A stretch of 64,000 nt of DNA from Pseudomonas sp. QS1027 (GCF_002814235.1 NZ_PHSU01000042.1:62001-126000); one strand, 5' to 3'. Shown: positions 1-9,246, counted from the first letter of the stretch. Program-made: numbers and translations. The notes: generated by a model from the letters alone, not told the origin.

Positions 1-441
1 ATGGACTGGGACTACATCGAGATTGACCCGTTTGCCGCCGGGGTCATCACCCTGGGCTTTATCTACGGTGCCTATTTCACCGAAACCTTCCGTGGTGCGA
101 TTCTCGCCGTGCCACGCGGGCAGCTTGAAGCCGCCACAGCCTATGGCCTGACCCGGGCCCAGCGGTTCCGCTTCGTGACCTTTCCGCAAATGATGCGCTT
201 CGCCCTGCCGGGGATCGGCAACAACTGGATGGTGATCCTCAAGGCCACCGCGCTGGTCTCGATCATTGGCCTGGCCGATCTGGTCAAGGCCGCCCAGGAC
301 GCGGGCAAGAGCACCTATCAACTGTTCTACTTCCTGGTACTCGCCGCCTTGATCTACCTGCTCATTACCAGTGCTTCGAACTATGTCCTGCGCTGGCTGG
401 AACGCCGCTATGCAGCAGGCGCCCGGGAGGCCGTGCGATGA
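1..441 (+). CDS. ABC transporter permease, HisQ/AotQ type (5' end outside window)
   Basis: Inner-membrane permease subunit of a polar amino-acid ABC importer. Only the C-terminal 146 residues are present: the family is about 230 residues long and the frame is open to the left edge, so the ATG at position 1 is probably internal. The EAA loop that contacts the ATPase is visible (EAATAYGLTRAQ, then FPQ and LPGIGN), followed by hydrophobic helices. The stop overlaps the next start by four bases (ATGA), so the two permeases are translationally coupled. With the second permease and the ATPase at 2286 it makes a HisQMP/AotQMP-like system; the binding protein is expected just upstream, outside the window. 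The substrate is not shown by the sequence; basic amino acids are usual for this subfamily. Confidence 0.9.
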   Translation: MDWDYIEIDPFAAGVITLGFIYGAYFTETFRGAILAVPRGQLEAATAYGLTRAQRFRFVTFPQMMRFALPGIGNNWMVILKATALVSIIGLADLVKAAQDAGKSTYQLFYFLVLAALIYLLITSASNYVLRWLERRYAAGAREAVR

Positions 442-1148
442 TCGAACTCCTGCAGCAATACTGGCGGCCGTTCCTCTACAGCGACGGCCAGCACATCACC
501 GGCCTGGCCATGACCCTGTGGCTGCTGAGCGCCTCGATCTTCTTCGGCTTCCTGGTGTCGATCCCGCTGTCCATCGCCCGGGTCTCGCCCAAGCGCCGCA
601 TCCGCTGGCCGGTGGAGTTCTACACCTACCTGTTCCGTGGCACGCCGCTGTATATCCAGCTGCTGATCTGCTACACCGGGATCTACAGCCTGGAAGCGGT
701 CCGCGAACAGCCACTGCTGAACTCGTTCTTCCGTGATGCGATGAACTGCACCATCCTGGCCTTCGCCCTGAACACCTGCGCCTACACCACGGAGATCTTT
801 GCTGGGGCGATCCGCAGCATGAACCACGGTGAAGTCGAGGCGGCCAAGGCCTATGGCCTGAGCGGCTGGAAACTCTACGCCTATGTGATCATGCCCTCGG
901 CCCTGCGCCGCTCGTTGCCCTACTACAGCAACGAAGTGATCCTGATGCTGCACTCCACCACCGTGGCGTTCACCGCGACCATCCCGGACATCCTGAAAAT
1001 CGCCCGGGACGCCAACTCGGCGACCTACATGACCTTCCAGTCGTTCGGTATCGCCGCGATCATCTACCTGACGATCACCTTTACCCTGGTCGGTCTGTTC
1101 CGTCTGGCCGAGCGCCGCTGGCTGGCCTTCCTCGGCCCGGCACACTAG
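438..1148 (+). CDS. ABC transporter permease, HisM/AotM type
   Basis: Second inner-membrane permease of the importer, 236 residues, full length for the family. It shows the N-terminal targeting stretch and helix (GLAMTLWLLSASIFFGFLVS), the FRGTPLYIQ motif typical of HisM-type permeases, and an EAA loop (EVEAAKAYGLSGWKLY, then MPSALRRSLPYY). The ATG overlaps the stop of the upstream permease by four bases. Eleven bases after its stop a desuccinylase-like gene begins, then the ATPase, so the order is Q-M-enzyme-P as in the aotJQMOP operon of P. aeruginosa. It forms the heteromeric channel with the HisQ-type subunit. Confidence 0.92.
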   Translation: MIELLQQYWRPFLYSDGQHITGLAMTLWLLSASIFFGFLVSIPLSIARVSPKRRIRWPVEFYTYLFRGTPLYIQLLICYTGIYSLEAVREQPLLNSFFRDAMNCTILAFALNTCAYTTEIFAGAIRSMNHGEVEAAKAYGLSGWKLYAYVIMPSALRRSLPYYSNEVILMLHSTTVAFTATIPDILKIARDANSATYMTFQSFGIAAIIYLTITFTLVGLFRLAERRWLAFLGPAH

Positions 1149-1159
1149 GACTCCAGAGC

Positions 1160-2278
1160 ATGCGTCATCTGACTCACGAGCTGCTGGCTCCCCTGCCGGG
1201 CACCGCCCGGCAGATCCACAGCTTTCATTTCGGGCCGTCGCGGTCCGCAAGCAAGATCTACATCCAGTCGTCCCTGCACGCCGACGAGCTGCCCGGCATG
1301 CTGGTGGCCTGGCACCTCAAGCAGCGCCTGGCCGAGCTGGAACAGGCCGGTGCGCTGCGCAGCGAAATCGTGCTGGTGCCGGTGGCCAACCCGATCGGCC
1401 TGGAACAGGTGCTGATGGATGTACCGCTGGGGCGCTACGAGCTGGAGAGCGGGCAGAACTTCAATCGCTGGTTCGTCGACCTGAGTGACGAGATCGGCAA
1501 CCAGATCGAAGAACAGCTCAGTGACGATCCGGCGCACAACCTGCAACTGATCCGCAGCCATCTCAAGGCCGCCCTGGCGGCGGAGGTGCCGGCGACCCAG
1601 TTGCAATCCCAGCGCCTGGCGTTGCAACGGCTGGCCTGCGACGCGGACATGGTCCTCGACCTGCACTGCGATTTCGAAGCCGTGGCCCATCTGTACACCA
1701 CGCCCGAAGCCTGGCCCCAGGTTGAACCGCTGGCCCGTTATATCGGCTCGCAAGCCAGCCTGCTGGCGACCGACTCCGGCGGCCAGTCGTTCGACGAATG
1801 CTTCACCCTGCTCTGGTGGGACCTGCGACAGCGCTTCGGCGAACGGTTCGACATTCCCCAGGGCAGTTTCTCGGTGACCGTGGAACTGCGCGGCCAGGGC
1901 GATGTGAATCATCCCCAGGCACGTCTCGATTGCCAGGCGATCCTCGACTATCTGACGCACTTCGGCGCCATCGCCGGCGAGCCCGCGCCCTTGCCGGAGC
2001 TGCCGTACCCGGCAACGCCGCTGGCCGGTGTCGAGCCGGTGAGCACGCCAGTGGGTGGCCTGCTGGTGTTCTGCGCCGTGCCGGGGCAATACCTGCAAGC
2101 CGGGCAGTTGATCGCCGAAATCATCGACCCGCTCAGCGACCGCGTCACCCCTGTTCATTGCAGCGCGGCGGGCCTGCTCTATGCCCGCTCGCTACGCCGC
2201 ATGGCCACGGCCGGCATGGTGATTGCCCATGTCGCCGGCCGCGAAGCCTATCGCAGCGGCTATCTACTTTCTCCTTGA
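1160..2278 (+). CDS. succinylglutamate desuccinylase/aspartoacylase family protein (AotO-like)
   Basis: A 372-residue zinc-hydrolase-fold protein. Visible features are the HADELPG motif (His40 and Glu43, the expected first zinc ligands), VANPIG, FNRWF and a later LDLHCDF with His169 as the expected third ligand, as in AstE/aspartoacylase enzymes. These hydrolyse N-acyl amino acids. There is no signal peptide, so it should be cytoplasmic. An AGGA ribosome site lies about ten bases before the ATG. It sits between permease and ATPase genes of an amino-acid importer, which suggests it deacylates an imported N-acylated amino acid or supports the transporter. The reaction is not proven; the family also contains members with no assigned substrate. 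Confidence 0.82.
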   Translation: MRHLTHELLAPLPGTARQIHSFHFGPSRSASKIYIQSSLHADELPGMLVAWHLKQRLAELEQAGALRSEIVLVPVANPIGLEQVLMDVPLGRYELESGQNFNRWFVDLSDEIGNQIEEQLSDDPAHNLQLIRSHLKAALAAEVPATQLQSQRLALQRLACDADMVLDLHCDFEAVAHLYTTPEAWPQVEPLARYIGSQASLLATDSGGQSFDECFTLLWWDLRQRFGERFDIPQGSFSVTVELRGQGDVNHPQARLDCQAILDYLTHFGAIAGEPAPLPELPYPATPLAGVEPVSTPVGGLLVFCAVPGQYLQAGQLIAEIIDPLSDRVTPVHCSAAGLLYARSLRRMATAGMVIAHVAGREAYRSGYLLSP

Positions 2279-2285
2279 GGTGCCC

Positions 2286-3050
2286 ATGTACAAACTGACC
2301 ATTGAAGGCCTGCACAAGAGCTATGGCGAACACCAGGTGCTCAAGGGCGTCTCGCTCAAGGCCAAGACCGGCGACGTGATCAGCCTGATCGGCGCCAGCG
2401 GCTCGGGCAAGAGTACCTTCCTGCGCTGCATCAACTTTCTCGAAACACCCAATGACGGTGCCATGAGCCTCGACGGCCAGGCGATCCGCATGGTCAGCGA
2501 CAAGAACGGCATGCGCGTCGCCGACGACGCCGAGTTGCAGCGCCTGCGCACCCGCCTGGCCATGGTGTTCCAGCACTTCAACCTGTGGAGCCACATGAGT
2601 GTGCTGGAAAACATCACCATGGCCCCGCGCCGGGTGCTGGGGGTGAGCAAGAAAGACGCCGAGGACCGTGCCCGTCGCTACCTGGACAAGGTCGGCCTGC
2701 CGGCGCGGGTCGCCGATCAGTACCCGGCATTCCTGTCTGGCGGCCAGCAGCAGCGCGTGGCGATTGCCCGGGCGCTGGCGATGGAGCCGGAAGTGATGCT
2801 GTTCGATGAACCGACCTCGGCGCTGGACCCGGAACTGGTGGGTGAAGTGCTCAAGGTGATCCAGGGGCTGGCCGAGGAAGGCCGGACCATGATCATGGTG
2901 ACCCACGAGATGAGCTTCGCCCGCAAGGTTTCCAGCCAGGTGCTGTTCCTGCACCAGGGCCTGGTGGAAGAACAAGGCGCGCCGGACGATGTGCTGGGCA
3001 ATCCGCAGAGCGAGCGGCTGCGGCAGTTCCTGAGCGGCAACCTGAAGTAA
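2286..3050 (+). CDS. ABC transporter ATP-binding protein, HisP/AotP type
   Basis: ATPase subunit of the polar amino-acid importer, 254 residues. Walker A is GASGSGKST at residues 36-44; the signature LSGGQQQR and Walker [13 protein letters not shown] follow, then the H-loop in VTHEMSF. The start at MYKLTIEG is preferred over an upstream in-frame ATG because a TGAGG ribosome site sits directly before it and the family begins with this sequence. It is the last gene of the Q-M-enzyme-P operon; a REP hairpin follows. HisP-type ATPases work as dimers on the two permeases and energise uptake from a periplasmic binding protein. Confidence 0.93.
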   Translation: MYKLTIEGLHKSYGEHQVLKGVSLKAKTGDVISLIGASGSGKSTFLRCINFLETPNDGAMSLDGQAIRMVSDKNGMRVADDAELQRLRTRLAMVFQHFNLWSHMSVLENITMAPRRVLGVSKKDAEDRARRYLDKVGLPARVADQYPAFLSGGQQQRVAIARALAMEPEVMLFDEPTSALDPELVGEVLKVIQGLAEEGRTMIMVTHEMSFARKVSSQVLFLHQGLVEEQGAPDDVLGNPQSERLRQFLSGNLK

Positions 3051-3078
3051 TCAAAACGGGTCTCGTGGGGGCTGCTTT

Positions 3079-3152
3079 TGTGGGAGCGGAGCTTGCCCGC
3101 GAAGCTTTTGGCGTCCCCACGGGCCTCTTCGCGGGCAAGCTCCGCTCCCACA
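3079..3152. repeat. REP-type inverted repeat
   Basis: Two arms, TGTGGGAGCGGAGCTTGC and its near-perfect reverse complement, enclose about 35 bases and can form a long hairpin. This is the Pseudomonas REP layout (paired cores around a short spacer). It lies between the convergent ends of the ABC ATPase gene and pheC and could act as a transcription barrier. It belongs to the 'GGGAGCGGAGCTTGC' variety, distinct from the 'GGAGCCGGCTTGCTGGCGA' type seen elsewhere in the window. Confidence 0.85.
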
Positions 3153-3198
3153 AGGGCGATCTGCACCCACACAAGCCCTTCATCAAGAACGCGGCTCT

Positions 3199-4044
3199 TC
3201 AGCCGTGCGCCGCCGGCCATGGATAGGCCAGCCACGTCTCCAGACGCTTGGCGAAGCGGCCGCTTTCCATATCCTGGTGCAGCCACTGGTCGACATACTG
3301 CTTGAGCACGATGTCGCGGGGCAGCAACACGGCCTTCTCGGAGAAGTCGAACGGTTGGTCCGGATGCACCGCGCACAGCTCGGGATGCAATTTCTGCTGC
3401 ACCCGGGTTTCCACCGCGTCGGTCATCATCAGGTCGGCCTTGCCGTCGACGATCTGCTGGAAAATCGTCACGTTGTCCGGATGCACGAGAATCTGCGCCT
3501 GCTTGAGATTGGCACGGGCGAACTTCTCGTTGGTCCCGCCGGGATTGACGATAGCCCTGACGTTCGGCCGGTCGATCTGGGCCAGGGTCTGGAACGCCTG
3601 CTGCCGGGAACAGAGGGTGATCGGCGTCTTGCCGTCACGCTGGTAAGGCTGCGAGAAAAACGCCAGCTTCTGGCGCTCCATGTTTACCGAGATCCCGCTG
3701 ATCGCCAGGTCGAACTTGTCGGCCTGCAGATCGCCCATCAGCGTCGGCCAGGTGGTCGGCACCAGTTCCAGCTTGACCCCCAGGGACGCCGCCAGCCCTT
3801 CGGCCAGCTCGATATCCAGGCCGATAAAGCCATCCGCATTCTTGTAGCTGAAGGGCTTGTAGTCACCGGTGGTGCCGACGCGCAGCACGCCTTGTTCGAC
3901 GATATGGTCGAGGCGGCTGTGGGTGGCCTCCTGCTGGGAAACAGCGCTACTGGTCAGCGGCTGCGGCGCGGCAATGGCAGTGCCGGCCAGTAACAGTCCG
4001 GCGAACAGGCAGCGGGAAAAATACGCGGGAATGGCAAACGTCAT
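3199..4044 (-). CDS. pheC: cyclohexadienyl (prephenate/arogenate) dehydratase, periplasmic
   Basis: Built on the type-3 periplasmic solute-binding fold but an enzyme: it converts prephenate to phenylpyruvate and arogenate to phenylalanine, giving a periplasmic route to phenylalanine. A signal peptide is visible (residues 1-25, LLLAGTAIAAP). The sequence matches the PheC type closely: LRVGTTGDYKPFSY, a GISVNMERQ stretch, PITLCSR, NPGGTNEKFARANLK, and DGKADLMMTDAVETR. These distinguish it from ordinary amino-acid binding proteins, and the neighbouring dcd supports it because pheC and dcd flank the rhl genes in P. aeruginosa. It is 281 residues long with a slightly longer N-terminus than the P. 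aeruginosa enzyme. It is convergent with the ABC operon and should not be read as that transporter's binding protein. Confidence 0.88.
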   Translation of the reverse strand: MTFAIPAYFSRCLFAGLLLAGTAIAAPQPLTSSAVSQQEATHSRLDHIVEQGVLRVGTTGDYKPFSYKNADGFIGLDIELAEGLAASLGVKLELVPTTWPTLMGDLQADKFDLAISGISVNMERQKLAFFSQPYQRDGKTPITLCSRQQAFQTLAQIDRPNVRAIVNPGGTNEKFARANLKQAQILVHPDNVTIFQQIVDGKADLMMTDAVETRVQQKLHPELCAVHPDQPFDFSEKAVLLPRDIVLKQYVDQWLHQDMESGRFAKRLETWLAYPWPAAHG

Positions 4045-4116
4045 GAGTGGCCCTTTTTCTTGGTTTTGGCCACAGGGGTTTTATCGTATACACGATCGGG
4101 AGTCGACTACGTCTTT

Positions 4117-4177
4117 GGAGCCTGGCTTGCCAGCGATGGCGTACTTGAGATCGCTATCGCTGGCAAGCCAGGCTCCT
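4117..4177. repeat. REP-type inverted repeat
   Basis: GGAGCCTGGCTTGCCAGCGA and its reverse complement, separated by about 20 bases. This is one element of the window's 'GGAGC-GGCTTGC' REP family and lies in the promoter-side interval between pheC and the proline-rich small gene. Confidence 0.85.
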
Positions 4178-4224
4178 ACAGGTCCGCGTTTGGCCGGGGC
4201 CCATCGACACGGCACACACCGGGC

Positions 4225-4470
4225 TCAGGCAGTGGGAGAACCCGTCTCATCTGGAACTTCCGGCACACCGCGCTCGGGCGGCGGCTGGGAGGGTTTGGAA
4301 GGCTCGAAGGGCTCGGAAGGTTGCGGCGTGTCGGGATCAGGCTGTCCCGGGATACCCGGAATGCCGCTGGCCATGCCCTGGGGATACGCCAGTAACGACC
4401 AGGCCAACAGACCCACTTGATTGGGTTCAAGTTTCGCCAGTTGAGCGCTGATACTTGGATCGTTCTTCAT
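4225..4470 (-). CDS. small proline-rich protein of unknown function
   Basis: An 81-residue protein. The first half, MKNDPSISAQLAKLEPNQ then VGLLAWSLLAYPQGM, could form one helix. The second half is low-complexity, rich in Pro, Glu, Ser and Gly (PGIPGQPDPDTPQ, EPFEPSKPSQPPP). The start is chosen because an AGGAGT ribosome site lies about eight bases upstream; longer readings lack one. No signal peptide is seen. It lies between pheC and dcd, where P. aeruginosa carries the rhl genes. I do not recognise a family or function. The good ribosome site and conserved-looking head argue that it is expressed. Confidence 0.6.
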   Translation of the reverse strand: MKNDPSISAQLAKLEPNQVGLLAWSLLAYPQGMASGIPGIPGQPDPDTPQPSEPFEPSKPSQPPPERGVPEVPDETGSPTA

Positions 4471-4578
4471 GGGGGTACTCCTGAGCGTGGAAGCCCGGTC
4501 TGTCTTGCACAAACCGGGAAGGTGCACTCAATAGAGTGCCCCTGCGCCGAGGAATTCCCTGTTTCGTTGCGCCCTTCG

Positions 4579-5145
4579 TCAGGTGCGCGGCAGGGTCACG
4601 CCACGCTGGCCCTGATACTTGCCGCCACGGTCCTTATAGGAGACTTCGCATTCTTCGTCGGACTCCAGGAACAACATCTGCGCCACGCCTTCGTTGGCGT
4701 AGATCTTCGCCGGCAGCGTGGTGGTGTTGGAGAACTCCAGGGTCACGTGGCCTTCCCATTCCGGTTCCAGCGGCGTGACGTTGACGATGATGCCGCAGCG
4801 GGCGTAGGTGCTCTTGCCCAGGCAGATGGTCAGCACATTGCGCGGAATACGGAAGTATTCGACGGTGCGGGCCAGGGCGAAGGAGTTGGGCGGAATGATG
4901 CAGACGTCGCTCTTCACATCGACGAAGCTGCCTGCGTCGAAGTTTTTCGGATCGACGGTCGCCGAATTGATGTTGGTGAACACCTTGAATTCGTCGGCGC
5001 AGCGCACATCGTAGCCATAGCTCGAGACACCGAAGGAAATCACCCGGTTGTCGGCTTCGCCACGCACCTGGCGCTCGACGAAAGGCTCGATCATGCCGTG
5101 CTCTTGCGCCATGCGGCGAATCCACTTGTCCGATTTGATGCTCAT
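4579..5145 (-). CDS. dcd: dCTP deaminase
   Basis: Deaminates dCTP to dUTP, which dUTPase turns into dUMP for thymidylate synthesis; cytoplasmic homotrimer. The 188-residue length is standard. Typical stretches are [13 protein letters not shown] at the start, [34 protein letters not shown] and [18 protein letters not shown], the last holding the catalytic-site glutamate region. The start is the conserved MSIKSDKW; a longer in-frame reading has no ribosome site. It is transcribed towards the small proline-rich gene and pheC. Confidence 0.96.
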   Translation of the reverse strand: MSIKSDKWIRRMAQEHGMIEPFVERQVRGEADNRVISFGVSSYGYDVRCADEFKVFTNINSATVDPKNFDAGSFVDVKSDVCIIPPNSFALARTVEYFRIPRNVLTICLGKSTYARCGIIVNVTPLEPEWEGHVTLEFSNTTTLPAKIYANEGVAQMLFLESDEECEVSYKDRGGKYQGQRGVTLPRT

Positions 5146-5519
5146 GGCGGGTGTCCTGATATAACGAGGTGGAGAAATTCTGTCCGGCATCTTACCGGGG
5201 TGCGCCGCCGGGTTAAAGCGCCGACGCCGCTTCTCGCGATGACGCTGTCCCCAGGCCTGACAAATCGGCTATTTGAGCGGGGCTGTCCCCCTCGCCGGCC
5301 GCCGTCAGTCACGAAATAGGCGAAACCTTGTTGAAGACCATTGGCACGTCTCGGAAAGTGGGGTATGGTGGCGCCACTGTGCTGCTTGTGTCACTGAGAA
5401 TCTCTACACGATGTTGAATTTCGATCCAACCATCTCCAAGAATTTTTCCTGCTCTTTGCACTCAGTCTCGGCCAGGGCTTTTCCTGCGTCGCAGTTAACT
5501 TTGTCCAAGGAGACATCAA
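5146..5519. other. intergenic region with cold-shock gene leader
   Basis: 374 bases between the divergent starts of dcd and the cold-shock gene. It must hold both promoters. The last 150 bases before the cold-shock start are AT-richer and probably form a long 5' untranslated leader, as is usual for CspA-type genes, ending in an AAGGAGA ribosome site. I see no further gene. Confidence 0.5.
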
Positions 5520-5729
5520 ATGTCTAATCGCCAAACCGGTACCGTTAAGTGGTTCAACGATGAAAAAGGCTTCGGCTTCATCACTCCACAATCCGGTGAC
5601 GACCTGTTCGTACACTTCAAAGCAATCCAATCCGACGGCTTCAAAAGCCTGAAAGAAGGCCAACAGGTTTCTTTCATCGCTACCCGCGGTCAGAAAGGCA
5701 TGCAAGCTGAAGAAGTTCAAGTTATCTAA
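5520..5729 (+). CDS. cold-shock protein, CspA family
   Basis: A 69-residue single cold-shock domain that binds single-stranded RNA/DNA and melts RNA structure. RNP1 is KGFGFITPQ and RNP2 is DLFVHFKAI; the start [12 protein letters not shown] is typical. A strong AAGGAGA ribosome site precedes the ATG, and a rho-independent terminator follows 20 bases after the stop, so it is a single-gene unit. Its own codons are AT-richer than those of the neighbours, common for highly expressed Csp genes. Whether it is cold-induced or constitutive cannot be told from the sequence. Confidence 0.96.
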   Translation: MSNRQTGTVKWFNDEKGFGFITPQSGDDLFVHFKAIQSDGFKSLKEGQQVSFIATRGQKGMQAEEVQVI

Positions 5730-5745
5730 CTTGTACTGATCCAGT

Positions 5746-5778
5746 AAAAAGCCCCGCCCTCAAAAGCGGGGCTTTTTT
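5746..5778 (+). terminator. rho-independent terminator of the cold-shock gene
   Basis: AAAAAGCCCCGC, a short loop, then GCGGGGCTTTTTT: a strong GC stem flanked by A and T tracts, so it can act in both directions. Confidence 0.93.
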
Positions 5779-5832
5779 GTGCCCGGGTGTTTTTGCCAGT
5801 TTGTACGCCCATCAACCGTACGACGCCAACCC

Positions 5833-5920
5833 GTAGGAGCCGGCTTGCTGGCGATGGCGGCGTATCAGGCGACAACGATAACGACTGTCAGATCGCAATC
5901 GCCAGCAAGCCGGCTCCTAC
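5833..5920. repeat. REP-type inverted repeat
   Basis: GTAGGAGCCGGCTTGCTGGC is repeated in inverse about 50 bases later as GCCAGCAAGCCGGCTCCTAC. A paired REP element between the cold-shock terminator and apbC. Confidence 0.87.
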
Positions 5921-5957
5921 AGGGACCGTGCTGCGCCTCGATTGAGGCGCAACGGCA

Positions 5958-7052
5958 TCAATCGTCGCTGATGGTGATATTCGGCATCGCCTGGCTGAGC
6001 GCTTCCTGCAACACGATCCGCGCCCCCACGTGCCGCGCCAGTTCCTGGTAGACCATGGCGATCTGGCTGTCCGGCTCGGCGATCACCGTCGGCTTGCCAC
6101 CATCGGCCTGCTCACGGATCAGCATCGACAACGGCAACGAAGCCAGCAGCTCGACACCATATTGGCTCGCCAGCTTCTCACCGCCCCCCTCACCGAACAG
6201 ATGCTCGGCATGACCGCAGTTCGAGCAGATATGCACCGCCATGTTTTCCACGACACCCAGCACCGGGATATTTACCTTGCGGAACATCTCCACGCCCTTG
6301 CGCGCATCCAGCAAGGCCAGGTCCTGCGGCGTGGTGACGATCACCGCGCCGGCCACCGGGACTTTCTGCGCCAGGGTCAGCTGGATATCGCCAGTCCCCG
6401 GTGGCATGTCGATCACCAGGTAGTCCAGATTGCCCCAGTCAGTCTGGGTCACCAGCTGCAACAAGGCCCCGGACACCATCGGACCGCGCCAGACCATCGG
6501 CGTGTTGTCGTCGGTGAGGAAAGCCATGGACATCACTTCCACGCCATGGGACTCGATGGGCACGAACCACTTCTGGTCCTTGATCTTCGGCCGCGTGCCT
6601 TCGGCAACGCCGAACATGATGCCCTGGCTCGGCCCGTAGATATCGGCGTCGAGAATCCCCACCCGAGCGCCTTCGCGAGCCAGCGCCAGCGCCAGGTTGG
6701 CCGCTGTGGTCGACTTGCCCACCCCGCCCTTGCCCGAGGCCACCGCCACCACGTTCTTCACGTTGGCCAGGCCCGGAATCTGCGCCTGGGCCTTGTGCGC
6801 GGCAATCACGCAGTCGATCTCGACCTTGGCCGAGGCCACGCCGACCAGGCCTTCGACGGCCATCTGCAGCATTTGCGCCCAGCCACTCTTGAACAGCCCG
6901 GCGGCATAACCCAGCTCCAGCCGGACCGTCACGCGATCCCCCTGGATATCAATGGCCCGCACGCAGCCGGCGCTGACCGGGTCCTGGTTCAGATAAGGGT
7001 CGGTGTATTGGCGAAGGACGGCCTCCACCGCTGCGCGATTGACTGCGCTCAT
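5958..7052 (-). CDS. apbC: iron-sulfur cluster carrier protein ApbC/Mrp
   Basis: P-loop NTPase that binds and delivers [4Fe-4S] clusters to apoproteins; cytoplasmic, 364 residues. An N-terminal MIP18/DUF59-like domain (residues 1-80) precedes the ATPase, with deviant Walker A GKGGVGKSTTAAN, then LDADIYGPSQG, DMPPGTGD and the C-terminal CxxC cluster-binding motif in HICSNCGHAEHLFG. The ATG at MSAVNR is chosen because GGAG lies seven bases upstream; a TTG two codons earlier is less likely. It is divergent from metG with about 140 bases between, the arrangement conserved in Pseudomonas. Confidence 0.95.
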   Translation of the reverse strand: MSAVNRAAVEAVLRQYTDPYLNQDPVSAGCVRAIDIQGDRVTVRLELGYAAGLFKSGWAQMLQMAVEGLVGVASAKVEIDCVIAAHKAQAQIPGLANVKNVVAVASGKGGVGKSTTAANLALALAREGARVGILDADIYGPSQGIMFGVAEGTRPKIKDQKWFVPIESHGVEVMSMAFLTDDNTPMVWRGPMVSGALLQLVTQTDWGNLDYLVIDMPPGTGDIQLTLAQKVPVAGAVIVTTPQDLALLDARKGVEMFRKVNIPVLGVVENMAVHICSNCGHAEHLFGEGGGEKLASQYGVELLASLPLSMLIREQADGGKPTVIAEPDSQIAMVYQELARHVGARIVLQEALSQAMPNITISDD

Positions 7053-7194
7053 GGGCAACTCCCGAAAAAGACTGAGTAAAACAGGCAGCTATCCTAACCG
7101 TTCTGAAGCACAGAGACATTCCACAAGGGGTGAATTATGTGCGCCGGGGCTTTATAGTGGCCGATCTCCGTTTCACTTCAAGTAGCCGAGCCCC

Positions 7195-9246
7195 ATGTCC
7201 GAGCCACGCCAGATCCTCGTCACCAGCGCCCTGCCCTATGCCAATGGTTCCATTCACCTTGGCCACATGGTCGAGTATGTCCAGACGGACATGTGGGTGC
7301 GTTTCCAGAAGCACCGCGGCAATCAATGCATCTACGTCTGCGCTGACGACGCCCACGGCTCGGCCATCATGTTGCGCGCCGAGAAGGAAGGCATCACCCC
7401 GGAGCAGTTGATCGCCAACGTCCAGGTCGAGCACAGCGGCGACTTCGCCGATTTCCTCGTGGAGTTCGATAATTTCCATTCGACCCACGCCGAGGAAAAC
7501 CGCGAACTGTCCAATCAGATCTACCTGCGCCTGCGCGACGCCGGGCATATCGCCACGCGTTCGATCACCCAGTATTTCGACCCGGAAAAGCAGATGTTCC
7601 TGGCCGACCGCTTCATCAAGGGCACCTGTCCGAAATGCGGCACCGAAGACCAGTACGGCGACAACTGCGAGAAATGCGGCGCCACCTACGCACCGACCGA
7701 CCTGAAAGACCCGAAATCGGCGATTTCCGGGGCCACGCCGGTACTCAAGGACTCCCAGCACTTCTTCTTCAAGCTGCCGGACTTCCAGGCCATGCTGCAA
7801 ACCTGGACCCGTAGCGGCACCCTGCAGGACGCCGTGGCGAACAAGATCGCCGAATGGCTGGATGCCGGCCTGCAACAGTGGGACATCTCCCGCGATGCGC
7901 CGTATTTCGGCTTCGAGATCCCGGATGAACCGGGCAAGTATTTCTACGTCTGGCTGGACGCACCGATCGGCTACATGGCCAGCTTCAAGAACCTCTGCGC
8001 ACGGCGTCCGGAACTGGACTTCGACGCGTTCTGGGGCAAGGACTCCACGGCCGAGCTGTACCACTTCATCGGCAAGGACATCGTCAACTTCCACGCCCTG
8101 TTCTGGCCGGCGATGCTCGAAGGCGCGGGCTACCGCAAGCCGACCGGGATCAACGTGCACGGCTACCTGACCGTCAACGGCCAGAAAATGTCCAAGTCCC
8201 GCGGCACCTTTATCAAGGCCCGTACCTACCTGGACCACCTGTCCCCGGAATACCTGCGTTACTACTACGCGGCCAAGCTGGGCAAAGGCGTCGACGACCT
8301 CGACCTGAACCTGGATGACTTCGTGCAGAAGGTCAACTCGGACCTGGTCGGCAAGGTGGTCAACATCGCCAGCCGTTGCGCCGGGTTTATCCACAAGGGC
8401 AATGCCGGCGTGCTGGTGGCCGGCAACGCCGCACCGGAACTGACCGACGCCTTCCTGGCCGCCACCCCGAGCATCGCCGAGGCCTACGAGGCACGGGATT
8501 TCGCCCGGGCCATGCGCGAAATCATGGGTCTGGCCGACCGCGCCAACGCCTGGATCGCCGACAAGGCGCCCTGGTCCCTGGCCAAGCAGGAAGGCAAGCA
8601 GGATGAAGTCCAGGCCGTCTGCGCCCTGGGTATCAACCTGTTCCGCCAGTTGATCATCTTCCTCAAGCCGGTACTGCCGCTGCTGGCCGCGGATGCCGAG
8701 GCGTTCCTGAATGTCGCGCCGCTGACCTGGAACGATCACGCCACCTTGCTCGCCAACCATCAGTTGAACGAGTTCAAGCCCTTGATGACCCGTATCGACC
8801 CGGTGAAAGTGCAAGCCATGACCGACGCCTCGAAAGAAGACCTCACCGCCAGCCAGACCGACACCGGCAGCGCCGCCCCGCAAGGCAACGGCGAGCTGGC
8901 CAAGGACCCGCTGTCAGCGGAAATCGACTTCGATGCCTTCGCCGCCATCGACCTGCGCGTCGCGCTGATTCTCAAGGCCGAAGCCGTCGAGGGCGCGGAC
9001 AAGCTGCTGCGCCTGACCCTGGACATCGGCGATGAGCAACGCAACGTGTTCTCCGGGATCAAGAGCGCCTACCCGAACCCGGCCGAGCTGGAAGGTCGCC
9101 TGACCATGATGATCGCCAACCTCAAGCCACGGAAAATGCGTTTCGGCATCTCCGAAGGCATGGTGATGGCGGCCGGACCTGGCGGTGAGGAAATCTACCT
9201 GCTGAGCCCGGACACCGGCGCCAAGCCAGGCCAGCGGATCAAGTAA
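7195..9246 (+). CDS. metG: methionyl-tRNA synthetase
   Basis: Charges tRNA-Met. 683 residues, full length for the long class. Class I signatures are visible: HLGH in [10 protein letters not shown] and KMSKS in [10 protein letters not shown]. The zinc knuckle [18 protein letters not shown] lies around residues 144-161. The last roughly 110 residues ([20 protein letters not shown] onward) are the EMAP-II/Trbp111-like tRNA-binding dimerisation domain, joined through a low-complexity linker ([14 protein letters not shown]). It is divergent from apbC and immediately upstream of the rnf-nth operon, separated by a 106-base gap. Confidence 0.98.
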   Translation: MSEPRQILVTSALPYANGSIHLGHMVEYVQTDMWVRFQKHRGNQCIYVCADDAHGSAIMLRAEKEGITPEQLIANVQVEHSGDFADFLVEFDNFHSTHAEENRELSNQIYLRLRDAGHIATRSITQYFDPEKQMFLADRFIKGTCPKCGTEDQYGDNCEKCGATYAPTDLKDPKSAISGATPVLKDSQHFFFKLPDFQAMLQTWTRSGTLQDAVANKIAEWLDAGLQQWDISRDAPYFGFEIPDEPGKYFYVWLDAPIGYMASFKNLCARRPELDFDAFWGKDSTAELYHFIGKDIVNFHALFWPAMLEGAGYRKPTGINVHGYLTVNGQKMSKSRGTFIKARTYLDHLSPEYLRYYYAAKLGKGVDDLDLNLDDFVQKVNSDLVGKVVNIASRCAGFIHKGNAGVLVAGNAAPELTDAFLAATPSIAEAYEARDFARAMREIMGLADRANAWIADKAPWSLAKQEGKQDEVQAVCALGINLFRQLIIFLKPVLPLLAADAEAFLNVAPLTWNDHATLLANHQLNEFKPLMTRIDPVKVQAMTDASKEDLTASQTDTGSAAPQGNGELAKDPLSAEIDFDAFAAIDLRVALILKAEAVEGADKLLRLTLDIGDEQRNVFSGIKSAYPNPAELEGRLTMMIANLKPRKMRFGISEGMVMAAGPGGEEIYLLSPDTGAKPGQRIK

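Noticed and set aside
3199-4044. Reading this gene as the binding protein of the adjacent ABC importer
   Set aside because: It is on the opposite strand and carries PheC-specific stretches (GTTGDYKPFSY, NPGGTNEKFARANLK, DGKADLMMTDA).
7135-8883. 582-codon minus-strand frame across metG
   Set aside because: Shadow of metG; Val/Gly/Gln-rich with no motif and no ribosome site.
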